DNA from: Lachnobacterium bovis DSM 14045
Lineage (GTDB): Bacteria > Bacillota > Clostridia > Lachnospirales > Lachnospiraceae
Assembly: GCF_900107245.1 (NCBI RefSeq)
Contig: NZ_FNPG01000008.1
Location: 62,001-126,000, forward strand
Length of the DNA stretch: 64,000 bases
Direction: 5' to 3'
The notes under the pieces were generated by a model that saw only the letters and a program-made list of their open reading frames with translations, did no database searches and was not told the origin of the DNA. A program made the position numbers and the translations under genes. Below are positions 54,301 through 62,974 of this stretch, one piece after another. Each line of letters starts with the position of its first letter. Position 1 is the first letter of the stretch.

Positions 54301-56398
54301 CGCATATATTACTGGATCAGATGATAGTTCAGGTTTAGCAGGTCAAATGTATGTTGCAGTTGGTAGTAAGAATCAAAAAGAAGGCCAAAAAGTTCTATTA
54401 AAAGATTTAGATAGTATAGAAAACGCTGATGGAACAAAAACATATACATACGATATTACACAACAGGTTAACAAGAATCAAGGAAAAGAAAATTATTTAT
54501 ATGTAATGGGATTAGATAATGCAGGTAATATTTCAGATAATTATAGTATATTCATTCCAAGTAAAATTAAGACAGTAACTTTTGATAATTTAGAAGATCA
54601 AATGACTGTTGAAAAAGATGGTGTTTATACATTTACAGGAAGCCTACCAGCAGGTTCAGCACTTACAATGACAACAGCAGATGGAACTGTTTCAAATGCA
54701 ACAGTATCTGGAACAAACTTTACTTGTGATGTTGCATTAGTAAAAGGTGATAACACTATTGTTGTAAAAGCAACAAAGGATAATAAATCAATATTTGAAA
54801 AGACATATAAAGTAAAAGTTGAGGCAAAAGATAAAAAAGCTCCAACGGTAGATGTTGATTTACAAGATAGCTCAGCAAAGGTTGTAACTACAGACAAGAA
54901 GACATCAAATAATGCAACAGTTAATTTGATATATGTTGCAGATAACGGGGCAGATAAGATTAATGCTCGAGTTAAAGCTAATGATGAAAATGAATTTAGT
55001 ATTGAAGCAGTGTCAGATATCACAAAAGAACAGTTGATTAAAGACACAGCTAAGGGACAGTTTATTACAGATATTCTTTTAAAAGATAAATCAAAAGATT
55101 ATGATTTGTATGTGTTCCATGTAAAAGATGTAGCAGGTAATGAAGCTGAGTATGATTATTATGTTTATCATGGTTCAGTAAGTGATGCAAAGAAATTCTT
55201 TAATCTTTCATTTAAGATGACATCAGAGAATTTCTCATCAGTGATGAAATTAAATCCATCAAAATTAAATAATGATGGAACTTATACTATTGAAGGAAAA
55301 GTAAATTTTGAGCCAAGTGTATTCAAAATTGGTGAAACACCTGTAAAAGTAAATAAAGACGGAACATTTACTCATACAATACCACTTAATGATGGATTAA
55401 ATAGAGTATATATCTACGCAGCTGATGTAAAACCAGATGGAAATGTAGAAAAATTATATTCAAATTATGCATATAGACTTTATTATAGTAAATATGCACC
55501 ACAAATTAATATTACTAATATAGTTGATGCACAAACTAAAAATGTAAATCAGCAAAATGGAACAGATTTGAATATATCACATGATAAAGATGTATACGTA
55601 AAGAATGAGGATGGTGTAGTATACACAAATAATTCAAATTACGTAATCAAAGGAAATGTTACAGATACATATAACAACATAGAAGTTTCATTAAATCAAA
55701 AAGTACTATACAGATCAATGGATATGTGTGAAGGAAAAGCTGATTACAAAATTGATTATCATGCTAAATTACAAGAAGGCGATAATTACTTTACAATAAC
55801 AGCATCAAATATTGGTGGAATGGTTGCACAAAAAGTAGTAAAAGTTAAACTTGATACAAAAGCACCAGAAAAACCTGTAGTAAATATTGATGAAAATGGT
55901 AAAGTGATTTTAGCAGCAGCAGATGTTGATACAGCTAAAGTTTATTATTCAGTGAACGGTGGCGAATATCAAGAATATCAAGGTAACTTTATGTTGAAAG
56001 ATGGAGATGAAATAGTAGTAAAATCTGTAGACAATGCAGGAAATGAGACATTTTCAGATAAGTACAAAGTTACTGTAGCAAAAGAAAATAAAAAAGTAAA
56101 AGTTGATTTAAAGGATGCCGAAGTCAGTGATATTCCAACACAGCTTTACACAGGTAAATCAATAAAACCATCAGTAGCAGTATTTTATAAAGATGAACTT
56201 CTTAAAAAAGGCAAAGATTATTCAGTAAGCTACAAGAATAATAAAAAAGAAGGAACTGCCACAGTAGTTATAACCGGAAAAGGTAAATATAAAGGTAAAG
56301 TGACTAAGAAATTTAAAATTAAAAAGTCATCGAACCAAACTAAAAAAGAAAAAACTAAAAAAGAAAAAACAAAAAAAGAAAACAAAAAAAATAGATAA
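51356..56398 (+). CDS. Large secreted subtilisin-like serine protease (S8, lactocepin/C5a-peptidase-like)
   Basis: A 1680-residue exported protease, the largest gene here. A signal peptide ends near Ala35 (VPVYA). A propeptide-type domain spans ~60-165. The catalytic triad is Asp203 (VVSIIDTGVN), His265 (STHGYHVAGI) and Ser604 (GTSMASPYVAG), with oxyanion Asn367 (SAGNSG). A PA domain is inserted at ~440-560 (VKGKIAVIKRGDITFTQKAANAIDAGAIGVVLYN). Fn3/Ig-like modules follow, including a last repeat VSDIPTQLYTGKSIKPSVAVFY...KNNKKEGTATVVITGKGKYKGKVTKKF. The end is a lysine-rich tail with no LPXTG or SLH anchor, so it is either free or held by charge. It probably degrades host or dietary protein. 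Transcribed alone. Confidence 0.93.
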   Translation: MKKAFRKTFKQVSAIALALGVVVTSAGFNKVPVYAQQGEKKTTDSKTIEDLNKTALSVLSNSNNKLSKEEDKKDPKEVVRIIVELNEEPAIEKTKDDDYTNQTKKIEKEVKNNQSDVIKKVEELTGASVINQSSYLVNSFSIEAARGYIDQIKSLKGVKNVYEASSVKTEMDSALEIGNVLNAWKNGKKTGYQGEGVVVSIIDTGVNYEHKDMALEKNVKTKHSKSWWENQIKLLGYGKYYSKKVPFGYSYSNGNDEVLNDRSTHGYHVAGITAANGKPNDGMESIQGVAPKAQVIGMQVFTADPNNSSAYTDDIVKAIEDSVKLDADVINMSLGSDSGFDTDADFIEAAVEKAYQAGVVSAISAGNSGTSDSLRGDNTSYKEAINLVDDAMIGSPSAYKNSLSVASYNNNSVYQDVLKIKQNGKEIGSYPATTVDGDKKWSDLKDTYELVDCGKGNKEECEKVDVKGKIAVIKRGDITFTQKAANAIDAGAIGVVLYNSDAYPNAYIAPSVDSKIPFVSISNNAGKELLKNMKDNGATGYSFAQGKDFKENVNAGQNKEEMSDFSSWGPTPTLDIKPEISAPGGMIYSLNSGKAGYQYMSGTSMASPYVAGAEALIKQSMNKRKLSFAGSKNVDFMKEVIMNTAKPVINKNSQTPYSVRYQGAGLLDVAGATEVNVTATYKGEACVELRQIPKGTKDVNFDITFTNYGSKKETYNFAPDKVYINGVSDSNEDVIKEVQGASVTYNQSQITVPKKGKVTVTATLHLTKDYTENSYVESFLHFENTEGISLGMPVLGFYGNWGTEKIIDSPIYEKDSYYGKTGLTDGNNTYLGEDYFATQNEGKINKDYISISPNNDGVLDSAYPYLTMLRNANQMSMRIEDANGALVSDLGTIDYIQKSTLEHEGQGSFATLINNKIGWDGTVYNQATGKPVTVKDGQYYFVIKANIGFAETDAQELKIPIKVDTVKPVISTTVGKIGDKYYAYITGSDDSSGLAGQMYVAVGSKNQKEGQKVLLKDLDSIENADGTKTYTYDITQQVNKNQGKENYLYVMGLDNAGNISDNYSIFIPSKIKTVTFDNLEDQMTVEKDGVYTFTGSLPAGSALTMTTADGTVSNATVSGTNFTCDVALVKGDNTIVVKATKDNKSIFEKTYKVKVEAKDKKAPTVDVDLQDSSAKVVTTDKKTSNNATVNLIYVADNGADKINARVKANDENEFSIEAVSDITKEQLIKDTAKGQFITDILLKDKSKDYDLYVFHVKDVAGNEAEYDYYVYHGSVSDAKKFFNLSFKMTSENFSSVMKLNPSKLNNDGTYTIEGKVNFEPSVFKIGETPVKVNKDGTFTHTIPLNDGLNRVYIYAADVKPDGNVEKLYSNYAYRLYYSKYAPQINITNIVDAQTKNVNQQNGTDLNISHDKDVYVKNEDGVVYTNNSNYVIKGNVTDTYNNIEVSLNQKVLYRSMDMCEGKADYKIDYHAKLQEGDNYFTITASNIGGMVAQKVVKVKLDTKAPEKPVVNIDENGKVILAAADVDTAKVYYSVNGGEYQEYQGNFMLKDGDEIVVKSVDNAGNETFSDKYKVTVAKENKKVKVDLKDAEVSDIPTQLYTGKSIKPSVAVFYKDELLKKGKDYSVSYKNNKKEGTATVVITGKGKYKGKVTKKFKIKKSSNQTKKEKTKKEKTKKENKKNR

Positions 56399-56430
56399 TA
56401 GAATATCTATTTGTATAAAAACTAGGTTTT

Positions 56431-56457
56431 AAGAGACGGCTTCGGTCGTCTCTTTTT
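56431..56457 (+). terminator. Terminator of the protease gene
   Basis: AAGAGACG and CGTCTCTT form an 8-bp stem extended by G-U and C-G pairs to a TTCG tetraloop, followed by a U-run. Confidence 0.94.
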
Positions 56458-56515
56458 AAAGTGAGCCGTGTTGAATTTGTCACGAAGGAATTTTATTAAA
56501 AAATTTATCTAATCA

Positions 56516-56524
56516 TGATATAAT
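56516..56524 (+). promoter_or_regulatory. Extended -10 promoter of coaBC
   Basis: TGATATAAT at 56516-56524 is a perfect extended -10 (TGN-TATAAT). No good -35 is needed in such promoters; TTAAAA-like sequence is present at the expected distance. The ATG follows 33 nt later. Confidence 0.6.
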
Positions 56525-56557
56525 AGTTGAGAAGTATCAAAAGAGGAGATTTAAATT

Positions 56558-57754
56558 ATGTTAAAAGGCAAAACTATAGTTTTAGGAGTTACGGGGAGTA
56601 TAGCAGCATATAAAATTGCAAATTTAGCAAGTTCATTGGTTAAATTACATGCAGATGTACATGTAATAATGACAAAAAATGCGACTAATTTTATAACACC
56701 AATAACTTTTGAAACATTAACAAGCAATAAATGTATAGTAGATACATTTGATAGAAACTTTAATTATGAAGTAGAACATATATCATTGGCTAAAAAAGCA
56801 GATATATTTATGATTGCGCCAGCATCAGCAAATATAATAGGAAAAATTGCAAATGGAATAGCTGATGATATGTTAAGTACAACAATTATGGCGACTAAAG
56901 CACCTAAAATTATTTCACCAGCAATGAATACAAACATGTTTTTAAACCCAATAGTTCAAGATAATTTAAAAAAACTAGAACACTATGGCTATGAAATAAT
57001 ACAACCGGTATGTGGTTATTTAGCGTGCAAAGATACAGGTGCAGGTAAGATGCCAGAACCAGAATTTTTAAAAGAATATATTTTAAAAACAATAGCAAGA
57101 GAAAAAGATTTAAAAGGAAAAAAAATCTTGATTACAGCAGGTTCCACCCAAGAAAAAATAGATCCAGTCAGATATATAACCAATCATTCTACTGGAAAAA
57201 TGGGCTATGCCTTAGCAAAAGTTGCGATGCAGCGAGGTGCAAAAGTAACATTAGTAAGTGGAAAAACATCGTTATCAGATGTAAATTTTGTGGATAAAAT
57301 AGATGTAACAAGTGCAAAAGATATGTTTGAGGCGGTCAAAAAATTAGCACCAAGTCAGGATATAATAATCAAGGCGGCAGCAGTGGCAGATTTTCGTCCT
57401 AAAAATCCTAAAGATGAAAAAATAAAGAAAAAAAATTCATCAAATGTTATAGAATTAGAAAAAACAGATGATATTTTACAATATTTAGGTCAAAATAAAA
57501 AAGCTAATCAATTTTTATGTGGTTTTTCCATGGAAACAGAAAATATGATAGAAAATTCTAAAGCAAAACTCGAACGCAAAAATGCAGATTTAATAGTTGC
57601 AAATAATTTAAAAACAAAAGGCGCAGGTTTTGGGACAGATACAAATGTTGTAACATTTATAACAAAGGATGCAACAAGACAGTTAGAGCTGATGACTAAA
57701 GAAGAAGTCGCAGATGAAATATTAAATGAGATTTTATCAAAACTTGAAAAATAG
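56558..57754 (+). CDS. coaBC: Bifunctional phosphopantothenoylcysteine decarboxylase/phosphopantothenate-cysteine ligase
   Basis: A 398-residue fusion protein for two steps of coenzyme A synthesis. The N-terminal flavoprotein half (CoaC) has GVTGSIAAYKIANLASSLVKLHADVHVIMTKNAT, the catalytic His in YEVEHISLAKKADIFMIAPASANIIGKIANGIADDMLSTT, PAMNTNMFLNP and the conserved Cys in PVCGYLACKDTGAGKM. The C-terminal half (CoaB) starts near 187 with KGKKILITAGSTQEKIDPVRYITNHSTGKMGYALAK and includes AAVADFRP. Both halves are complete. It is followed after 36 bp by tex. Confidence 0.96.
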   Translation: MLKGKTIVLGVTGSIAAYKIANLASSLVKLHADVHVIMTKNATNFITPITFETLTSNKCIVDTFDRNFNYEVEHISLAKKADIFMIAPASANIIGKIANGIADDMLSTTIMATKAPKIISPAMNTNMFLNPIVQDNLKKLEHYGYEIIQPVCGYLACKDTGAGKMPEPEFLKEYILKTIAREKDLKGKKILITAGSTQEKIDPVRYITNHSTGKMGYALAKVAMQRGAKVTLVSGKTSLSDVNFVDKIDVTSAKDMFEAVKKLAPSQDIIIKAAAVADFRPKNPKDEKIKKKNSSNVIELEKTDDILQYLGQNKKANQFLCGFSMETENMIENSKAKLERKNADLIVANNLKTKGAGFGTDTNVVTFITKDATRQLELMTKEEVADEILNEILSKLEK

Positions 57755-57790
57755 TTGATGAATTAAAAGTAAAAATATAAGGAGACTATA

Positions 57791-59932
57791 ATGGATATAA
57801 TTGTAGAAATTGCACAGGAACTACAAATCAGAAAAGAACAGGTACTTGCAACAGTAAAACTTATTGATGAAGGAAACACAATTCCTTTTATTGCGCGATA
57901 CAGAAAAGAAGTTACCGGAGCACTTAATGATGAGGTACTTAGAAATTTATACGAAAGATTAACTTATCTTCGCAATCTAGAAGAGAAAAAAGCAACAGTA
58001 TTAAAAAGTATAAGTGAACAAGAAAAATTAACTCCAGAACTTGAACAAAAGATTAAAGCAGCAAAAACACAAATAGCAGTAGATGATTTATATCGTCCAT
58101 ACAGACCAAAACGTAGAACAAGAGCAACAATAGCTAAAGAAAAAGGTTTAGAGCCATTAGCCAATATTATTTTGCTTCAAAATAATTCTACCAATATATT
58201 AGAAGAGGCTAATAAATATATTAATGCTGAAAAAGAAGTAGAAACACTAGAAGATGCCTTAAATGGCGCAAAAGATATAATTGCTGAGGGCATTTCAGAG
58301 GACGCAAAATATAGAGAAAAAATAAGAAAAACTACTTTTGAAAAAGGACTTATTACATCAAAAGCAAAGGATGAAGAAGTAGAATCGGTTTATGAAAAAT
58401 ATTACGACCACGTGGAGCCATTAAATAAACTTCCAGGGCACAGAGTTTTAGCACTCAATCGTGGTGAAAAAGAAAAAATATTAAACATAAAAATAGAAGC
58501 ACCAAAGGATGAAATTATTAATTACCTAAAAAAACAAATAATTCATACATCAAATAATGAAATACAAAATATTTTAACTGAAACAATAGAAGATGCATAT
58601 GACAGACTAATTGCACCATCGGTTGAACGAGAAATCAGAAATGATTGTACAGAAAAAGCTGAAGAAAGTGCTACAAAAGTATTCGGTAAAAATTTAGAAC
58701 AATTGCTAATGCAACCTCCAATTGCAGGAAAAGTTGTATTAGGATGGGATCCAGCTTTTAGAACAGGTTGTAAGATTGCAATTGTTGATCCAACAGGAAA
58801 AGTGTTAGATACAACAGTAGTTTTCCCAACAGCTCCACAAAATAAAGTAGAAGAAACGAAAATAATAATAAAAAGATTAATTGAAAAATACAATGTTTCA
58901 TTAATATCATTAGGAAATGGAACAGCATCAAGAGAATCAGAACAAATAATTGTTGGCATCATTAAAGAAATTCAAAAAGATGTTCAATATATTATTGTAA
59001 ACGAAGCAGGAGCGTCAGTTTATTCAGCAAGTAAATTGGCAACAGAAGAATTTCCTAATTTTGACGTAGGACAAAGAAGTGCAACATCAATGGCAAGACG
59101 TCTCCAGGATCCACTCGCAGAGCTTGTAAAAATTGATCCAAAATCGATTGGCGTTGGACAATATCAGCACGATATGAATCAGAAGAATTTAAGTGAAGCC
59201 TTAGGAAATGTTGTAGAAGATTGCGTTAATAAAGTTGGAATTGACTTAAATACAGCATCAGTTTCTCTATTAGAATATGTCTCAGGAATTTCAAAAGCTG
59301 TAGCAAAAAATATTGTTGCGTACAGAGAGGAAAATGGTAAGTTTACTAATAGAAAACAATTATTAAAAGTCGCAAAACTAGGACCAAAAGCATATGAACA
59401 ATGTGCAGGTTTCATGAGAATACTAGATGGTGATAATCCATTAGACTCGACTGCAGTTCACCCGGAATCATATGAAGCAGCATCAACTCTTTTAAAATCT
59501 TTAGGCTATACAAAAGAAGATATCAAAGAAAGAAAGTTAGGTTCACTTCATACTATAATAAAAAACTATGGTGAATTAGCAAAAGAACTCAATATAGGAG
59601 AAATGACATTACAAGATATTGTAAAAGAATTAGAAAAACCTGCGAGAGACCCAAGAGAAGATATGCCTAAACCAATTTTAAGAAGTGATATCTTAGAGTT
59701 AGACGATCTTAAACCAGGAATGATTCTAAAAGGAACAGTACGAAATGTAATAGATTTTGGAGCATTTATTGATATAGGAGTTCATCAAGATGGCTTAGTT
59801 CATATATCAGAGATATGTGATAAATATATAAAGCATCCTCTAGAAGTTATAAGTGTAGGAGATGTTGTTGATGTAAAAGTGTTAAGTGTAGATGTTAAGA
59901 AAAAAAGAATACAATTGTCTATGAAATTATAA
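57791..59932 (+). CDS. tex: Tex-family RNA-binding transcription accessory protein
   Basis: A 713-residue Tex/Spt6-like protein. The N-terminal helical part has VLATVKLIDEGNTIPFIARYRKEVTGALNDEVLRNL. A YqgF-like fold in the middle contains VLGWDPAFRTGCKIAIVDPTGKVLDTTVVFPTAPQ and GNGTASRESEQII. A helix-hairpin-helix segment has DLNTASVSLLEYVSGISKAVAKNIVAYREENGKFTNRKQLLKVAKLGPKAYEQCAGF. The C-terminal S1 domain is at ~645-713 (LKPGMILKGTVRNVIDFGAFIDIGVHQDGLVHISEI). Tex affects transcription elongation and RNA turnover in relatives. Length is standard. Confidence 0.96.
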   Translation: MDIIVEIAQELQIRKEQVLATVKLIDEGNTIPFIARYRKEVTGALNDEVLRNLYERLTYLRNLEEKKATVLKSISEQEKLTPELEQKIKAAKTQIAVDDLYRPYRPKRRTRATIAKEKGLEPLANIILLQNNSTNILEEANKYINAEKEVETLEDALNGAKDIIAEGISEDAKYREKIRKTTFEKGLITSKAKDEEVESVYEKYYDHVEPLNKLPGHRVLALNRGEKEKILNIKIEAPKDEIINYLKKQIIHTSNNEIQNILTETIEDAYDRLIAPSVEREIRNDCTEKAEESATKVFGKNLEQLLMQPPIAGKVVLGWDPAFRTGCKIAIVDPTGKVLDTTVVFPTAPQNKVEETKIIIKRLIEKYNVSLISLGNGTASRESEQIIVGIIKEIQKDVQYIIVNEAGASVYSASKLATEEFPNFDVGQRSATSMARRLQDPLAELVKIDPKSIGVGQYQHDMNQKNLSEALGNVVEDCVNKVGIDLNTASVSLLEYVSGISKAVAKNIVAYREENGKFTNRKQLLKVAKLGPKAYEQCAGFMRILDGDNPLDSTAVHPESYEAASTLLKSLGYTKEDIKERKLGSLHTIIKNYGELAKELNIGEMTLQDIVKELEKPARDPREDMPKPILRSDILELDDLKPGMILKGTVRNVIDFGAFIDIGVHQDGLVHISEICDKYIKHPLEVISVGDVVDVKVLSVDVKKKRIQLSMKL

Positions 59933-59939
59933 AAAATGT

Positions 59940-59966
59940 TTGACTTTTTTATAGAGATGATATAAT
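59940..59966 (+). promoter_or_regulatory. Promoter of the FMN riboswitch-ribU unit
   Basis: TTGACT (59940-59945), 15 bp, TATAAT (59961-59966) preceded by TGA as an extended -10. It begins 8 bp after the tex stop codon; the transcript starts near 59973 and carries a ~320-nt leader. Confidence 0.72.
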
Positions 59967-60028
59967 ATCATCTTAGAGTAAATAGTAATGCAACCGCATG
60001 AAAGTGTAAGAAAAAATAAAAGAATAAA

Positions 60029-60136
60029 GTCTTCAGGGCAGGGTTAATTTCCCGACCGGCGGTAAAGTCCGCGAGCTCGTTAGAGTTGATTTGGTGCAAT
60101 TCCAAAACCGACAGTAAAGTCTGGATGGAAGAAGAT
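60029..60136 (+). promoter_or_regulatory. FMN riboswitch (RFN element)
   Basis: The classic RFN core is present in order: TCTTCAGGGCAGGGT at the 5' end, TTCCCGACCGGCGGTAAAGT, CCGCGAGC, a variable stem around GATTTGGTGCAATTCC, AACCGACAGTAAAGTCTGGATGG, and the closing GAAGAAGAT. The TCTTC/GAAGA ends form P1. It binds FMN and, with the terminator at 60199-60235, should shut off ribU when FMN is abundant. Confidence 0.97.
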
Positions 60137-60198
60137 AAGCAAGAAACAACATTATAGGTGTTTTTTCAATTGCGATAAAAATTATTTTAAGAATATTT

Positions 60199-60235
60199 AA
60201 TGCCCTGGTACAGATAATGTATTAGGGCATTTTTT
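60199..60235 (+). terminator. Riboswitch-controlled terminator before ribU
   Basis: AATGCCCT (60199-60206) and AGGGCATT (60224-60231) pair around a 17-nt loop, followed by a U-run. It lies 63 nt after the RFN element and 58 nt before the ribU ATG. Confidence 0.9.
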
Positions 60236-60292
60236 GAAGACTTCGTTCTGCAAAGGAAGGAGAAGATCATATCAAATATGATCGTATAAGAA

Positions 60293-60901
60293 ATGGATAA
60301 TACTTATAGAGAAAAAAAATCAAAAATATCAGTTAGAGCATTATGCTCTGTAGCAATGTTATCAGCAATTGCATTTGTGCTAATGTATATAGAAGTTCCA
60401 GCTATTTTAATGCCTAGTTTTATAAAACTAGATGTTTCTGATTTGCCAGCATTAATTGGAACCTTTACATTTGGCCCAATAGCAGGATTATTAATCGAAG
60501 TAATCAAGAACTTATTACACTTGCCATTTTCACAGACATTTGGAATAGGTGAGCTATCAAATGCGTTGTTAGGAATAGCATTTGTAGTACCAGCAGGTAT
60601 TATTTATAATAAGAACAAAACGAAAAAGACAGCTATAGTTGCATCACTAGTTGGAGCAGCGATAATGGCAATATTAAGTTTTCCAATCAATTATTTTATA
60701 GTTTATCCTGCATATTATAATTTCTTATCAGAGGCAGCCATTGTAAAAATGTATCAAGTGATTTGCCCAGCTGTAAAAAATATTAGTCAATGCTTATTGG
60801 TATTTAATGTACCATTTACATTTGTTAAAGCTATGATTTGCGTTATAATAACAGTTTTTGTATATAAACCATTATCTCCACTATTAAAAGGAAGACACTA
60901 A
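60293..60901 (+). CDS. ribU: Riboflavin ECF transporter substrate-binding subunit RibU
   Basis: A 202-residue hydrophobic protein with about six membrane segments. Visible: VRALCSVAMLSAIAFVLMYIEVPAILMPSFIKLDVSDLPALIGTFTFGPIAGLLIEVIKNLLHLPFSQTFGIGELSNALLGIAFVVPAGIIY, where FLKxDxSDLPxL and the GELSN stretch are characteristic of RibU. It captures riboflavin and works with the shared EcfAA'T energy module encoded elsewhere. The FMN riboswitch directly upstream supports the assignment. GGAAGGAGAAG precedes the start. Confidence 0.95.
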   Translation: MDNTYREKKSKISVRALCSVAMLSAIAFVLMYIEVPAILMPSFIKLDVSDLPALIGTFTFGPIAGLLIEVIKNLLHLPFSQTFGIGELSNALLGIAFVVPAGIIYNKNKTKKTAIVASLVGAAIMAILSFPINYFIVYPAYYNFLSEAAIVKMYQVICPAVKNISQCLLVFNVPFTFVKAMICVIITVFVYKPLSPLLKGRH

Positions 60902-60984
60902 TAATAAAGTGAGTATTTAATACAAAACAATAACAACAATAATGATAACATGAAACAGTAATAAAAAATAAAATAAAAATTTAC

Positions 60985-61021
60985 ACTCCTATGCTAAAAA
61001 ATAAATAGCATAGGAGTTTTT
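60985..61021 (+). terminator. Terminator of ribU
   Basis: ACTCCTATGCTA (60985-60996) pairs perfectly with TAGCATAGGAGT (61006-61017), followed by a U-run. Confidence 0.93.
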
Positions 61022-61080
61022 AATTTTATAAGATTAATATACCCATCGATTTCTCGTATCTTTTCTTTTTAATATACAAA

Positions 61081-61089
61081 TGATATAAT
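61081..61089 (+). promoter_or_regulatory. Extended -10 promoter of the tsaE-tsaB cluster
   Basis: TGATATAAT at 61081-61089 is a perfect extended -10. Transcription would start near 61096, before the YcxB-like gene that heads the cluster. Confidence 0.58.
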
Positions 61090-61168
61090 AAACATGGAAT
61101 AGTTTGTTTTGAGTAAGATCCTATTAAAAAAATTAGGAAAGGAAAAGCTAATAATTAGCAGAAGACAA

Positions 61169-61678
61169 ATGAGAGTAGAATTTAAAACACAACTAAAAAG
61201 AGAGAATTTATTTAAATTTAATATGTATCAGATTTATACAAGTTTCCAAGGAATATTGTCTATTATTGTAGCTGTTTTTGTTATTGTGGTAGGATTTTAT
61301 AATTTAGGAAAAGTTACACCACAAAAAACAATACTAACATTTGCAATAGGATTATTATTTCTATTTTATTTGCCGATTACTCTTTATAGACGTGCAGAAG
61401 TGGCACTAAAAAAGAACGAAGTTTTGGCAGGAGAAATTCAGTATATTTTATCTGAAGAGGGCGTAAAAGTTCAGTGTGGTGACGAAGAAGCACTCTTGCC
61501 ATGGGAATGTGTATATAAAGTCGTGGCAACTAAAACTAATATTTTAATTTATTCAACAAGAGTGAACGCATACGTTATTCCAAGAAAACAAGTAGAAGAT
61601 ATTTATGGAGATATTTTTAAAGTTGTAAATGAAAACTTAGAAAAATATCGTGTTAGTATGAAACCACATAAGGCATAA
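61169..61678 (+). CDS. YcxB-like membrane protein
   Basis: About 169 residues from ATG 61169 (MRVEFKTQLKRENLFKFNMYQIY). Two adjacent hydrophobic segments follow (GILSIIVAVFVIVVGFYNLG and TILTFAIGLLFLFYLPITLY), then a C-terminal soluble part with ISEEGVKVQCGDEEALLPWECVYKVVATKTNILIYSTRVNAYVIPRKQV, which resembles the YcxB-like C-terminal domain. No function is known. The frame is open upstream to a TTG at 61109 that would add 20 basic residues; neither start has a clear ribosome binding site. I prefer the ATG because family members begin this way. The stop lies 9 bp before tsaE. Confidence 0.75.
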   Translation: MRVEFKTQLKRENLFKFNMYQIYTSFQGILSIIVAVFVIVVGFYNLGKVTPQKTILTFAIGLLFLFYLPITLYRRAEVALKKNEVLAGEIQYILSEEGVKVQCGDEEALLPWECVYKVVATKTNILIYSTRVNAYVIPRKQVEDIYGDIFKVVNENLEKYRVSMKPHKA

Positions 61679-61687
61679 GGAGCAATA

Positions 61688-62116
61688 ATGGTAGTAATAG
61701 AGACAAATTCTGCAGAAGAAACATTTGAATTAGGAAAAAAGATTGGAGAAAAGGCCAAAAAAGGTGAAGTTTATACACTTATAGGAGATTTAGGTGTAGG
61801 AAAAACTGTGTTCACGCAAGGTCTGGCAAAAGGGCTAGAAATTGAAGAACCAATCAATAGTCCGACATTCACAATTGTACAAGAGTACGATGATGGTAGA
61901 ATGCCATTTTATCATTTTGATGTGTACAGAATAGGTGATGTCGAAGAAATGGAAGAAATAGGCTATGAGGATTATTTCTATGGTGAGGGTTTAACCATGA
62001 TAGAGTGGTCCAACTTGATTGAAGAAATTCTTCCAGAACATAGAAAAGAGATTATAATAGAAAAAGATTTAGAAAAAGGTTTCGATTATAGGAAAATCAC
62101 TATAAACGACCTATAG
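61688..62116 (+). CDS. tsaE: tRNA threonylcarbamoyladenosine biosynthesis ATPase TsaE
   Basis: A 142-residue P-loop ATPase needed for the t6A modification of ANN-decoding tRNAs. Visible: ELGKKIGEKAKKGEVYTLIGDLGVGKTVFTQGLAKGL with Walker A GDLGVGKT near residue 37, PINSPTFTIVQEYDDGRMPFYHFDVYRIGDVEEMEEIGYEDYFYGEGLTMIEWSN. Length and motifs are complete. It is followed after 18 bp by tsaB, whose product is its partner in the TsaBDE complex. AAGGAGCAATA precedes the ATG. Confidence 0.96.
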   Translation: MVVIETNSAEETFELGKKIGEKAKKGEVYTLIGDLGVGKTVFTQGLAKGLEIEEPINSPTFTIVQEYDDGRMPFYHFDVYRIGDVEEMEEIGYEDYFYGEGLTMIEWSNLIEEILPEHRKEIIIEKDLEKGFDYRKITINDL

Positions 62117-62134
62117 AAGTAAGAGGTTTTAGAA

Positions 62135-62875
62135 ATGAAGTTATTAGCAATTGACAGTTCAGGCATGGTTGCGTCTGTAGCAGTAGTGGATGAAGAGAAA
62201 GTTTTAGGAGAATATACAATAAACAATAAAAAAACACATTCTCAGACACTTTTACCAATGATTGACGAAGTCGTAAAAATGCTAGAATTAGACTTAGAAG
62301 AAATTGATGCAATAGCAATTTCAGAAGGACCAGGATCATTTACAGGATTAAGAATAGGTTCTGCAACAGCCAAAGGAATTGGATTAGCACTCAACAAAAA
62401 AATAGTAGAAGTACCAACAGTTGAAGCATTAGCGTGGAATGTTTGGCCAACAGATTCATTGATTTGTCCATTGATGGACGCAAGAAGACAACAAGCTTAT
62501 ACTGGATTATTTCAAAGAAAAAACAAAGCAGACAGCAAAAATGCTAACTGTGATATAGAAGTAATTCAAAAGCAATGCGTAGTAAAAATTGAAGAAATGA
62601 TTGACCAAATAAATGAGATTGGCCAAGAAGTAATCTTTTTAGGAGACGGAGTAAAAACATTTAAAGATTATATTGAACAAAATATAAAAGTGCCATTTAT
62701 GTTTGCGCCAGTAAGTATGAATGAACAAAGAGCTGCATCAGTAGCTTGCTTAGGTATGAAGCTTCTTAAAGAGGGAAAAACATGTAGCGCAAGTGCACAT
62801 AAGCCTAACTACTTAAGATTATCTCAGGCAGAAAGAGAAAGACAACAAAAAGTCAGAGATTTTAAAATATGTTAG
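62135..62875 (+). CDS. tsaB: tRNA threonylcarbamoyladenosine biosynthesis protein TsaB
   Basis: A 246-residue ASKHA-fold protein, the inactive paralogue and partner of TsaD in t6A synthesis. It starts MKLLAIDSSGMVASVAVVDEEKVLGEY and has HSQTLLPMIDEVVKMLELDLEEIDAIAISEGPGSFTGLRIGSATAKGIGLALNKKIVEVPTVEALAW, the signature GPGSFTGLRIG, and PLMDARRQQAYTGLF. The C-terminal end is KPNYLRLSQAERER. It is adjacent to tsaE and rimI as in many Firmicutes; tsaD is not in the window. Confidence 0.95.
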   Translation: MKLLAIDSSGMVASVAVVDEEKVLGEYTINNKKTHSQTLLPMIDEVVKMLELDLEEIDAIAISEGPGSFTGLRIGSATAKGIGLALNKKIVEVPTVEALAWNVWPTDSLICPLMDARRQQAYTGLFQRKNKADSKNANCDIEVIQKQCVVKIEEMIDQINEIGQEVIFLGDGVKTFKDYIEQNIKVPFMFAPVSMNEQRAASVACLGMKLLKEGKTCSASAHKPNYLRLSQAERERQQKVRDFKIC

Positions 62876-62974
62876 GTTTAAATATAATAAGTTCAAAATG
62901 TGCTAGGTTTAAAATTTATTAAATAGAAAAACATACTAAATAAAAAATTAAAATTTCTCTTAAGGAACTTAAAA

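Noticed and set aside
54625-55047. 140-codon minus-strand frame inside the subtilase gene
   Set aside because: Composition is that of a complement of Lys/Asp/Thr-rich coding sequence; there is no ribosome binding site or family resemblance.
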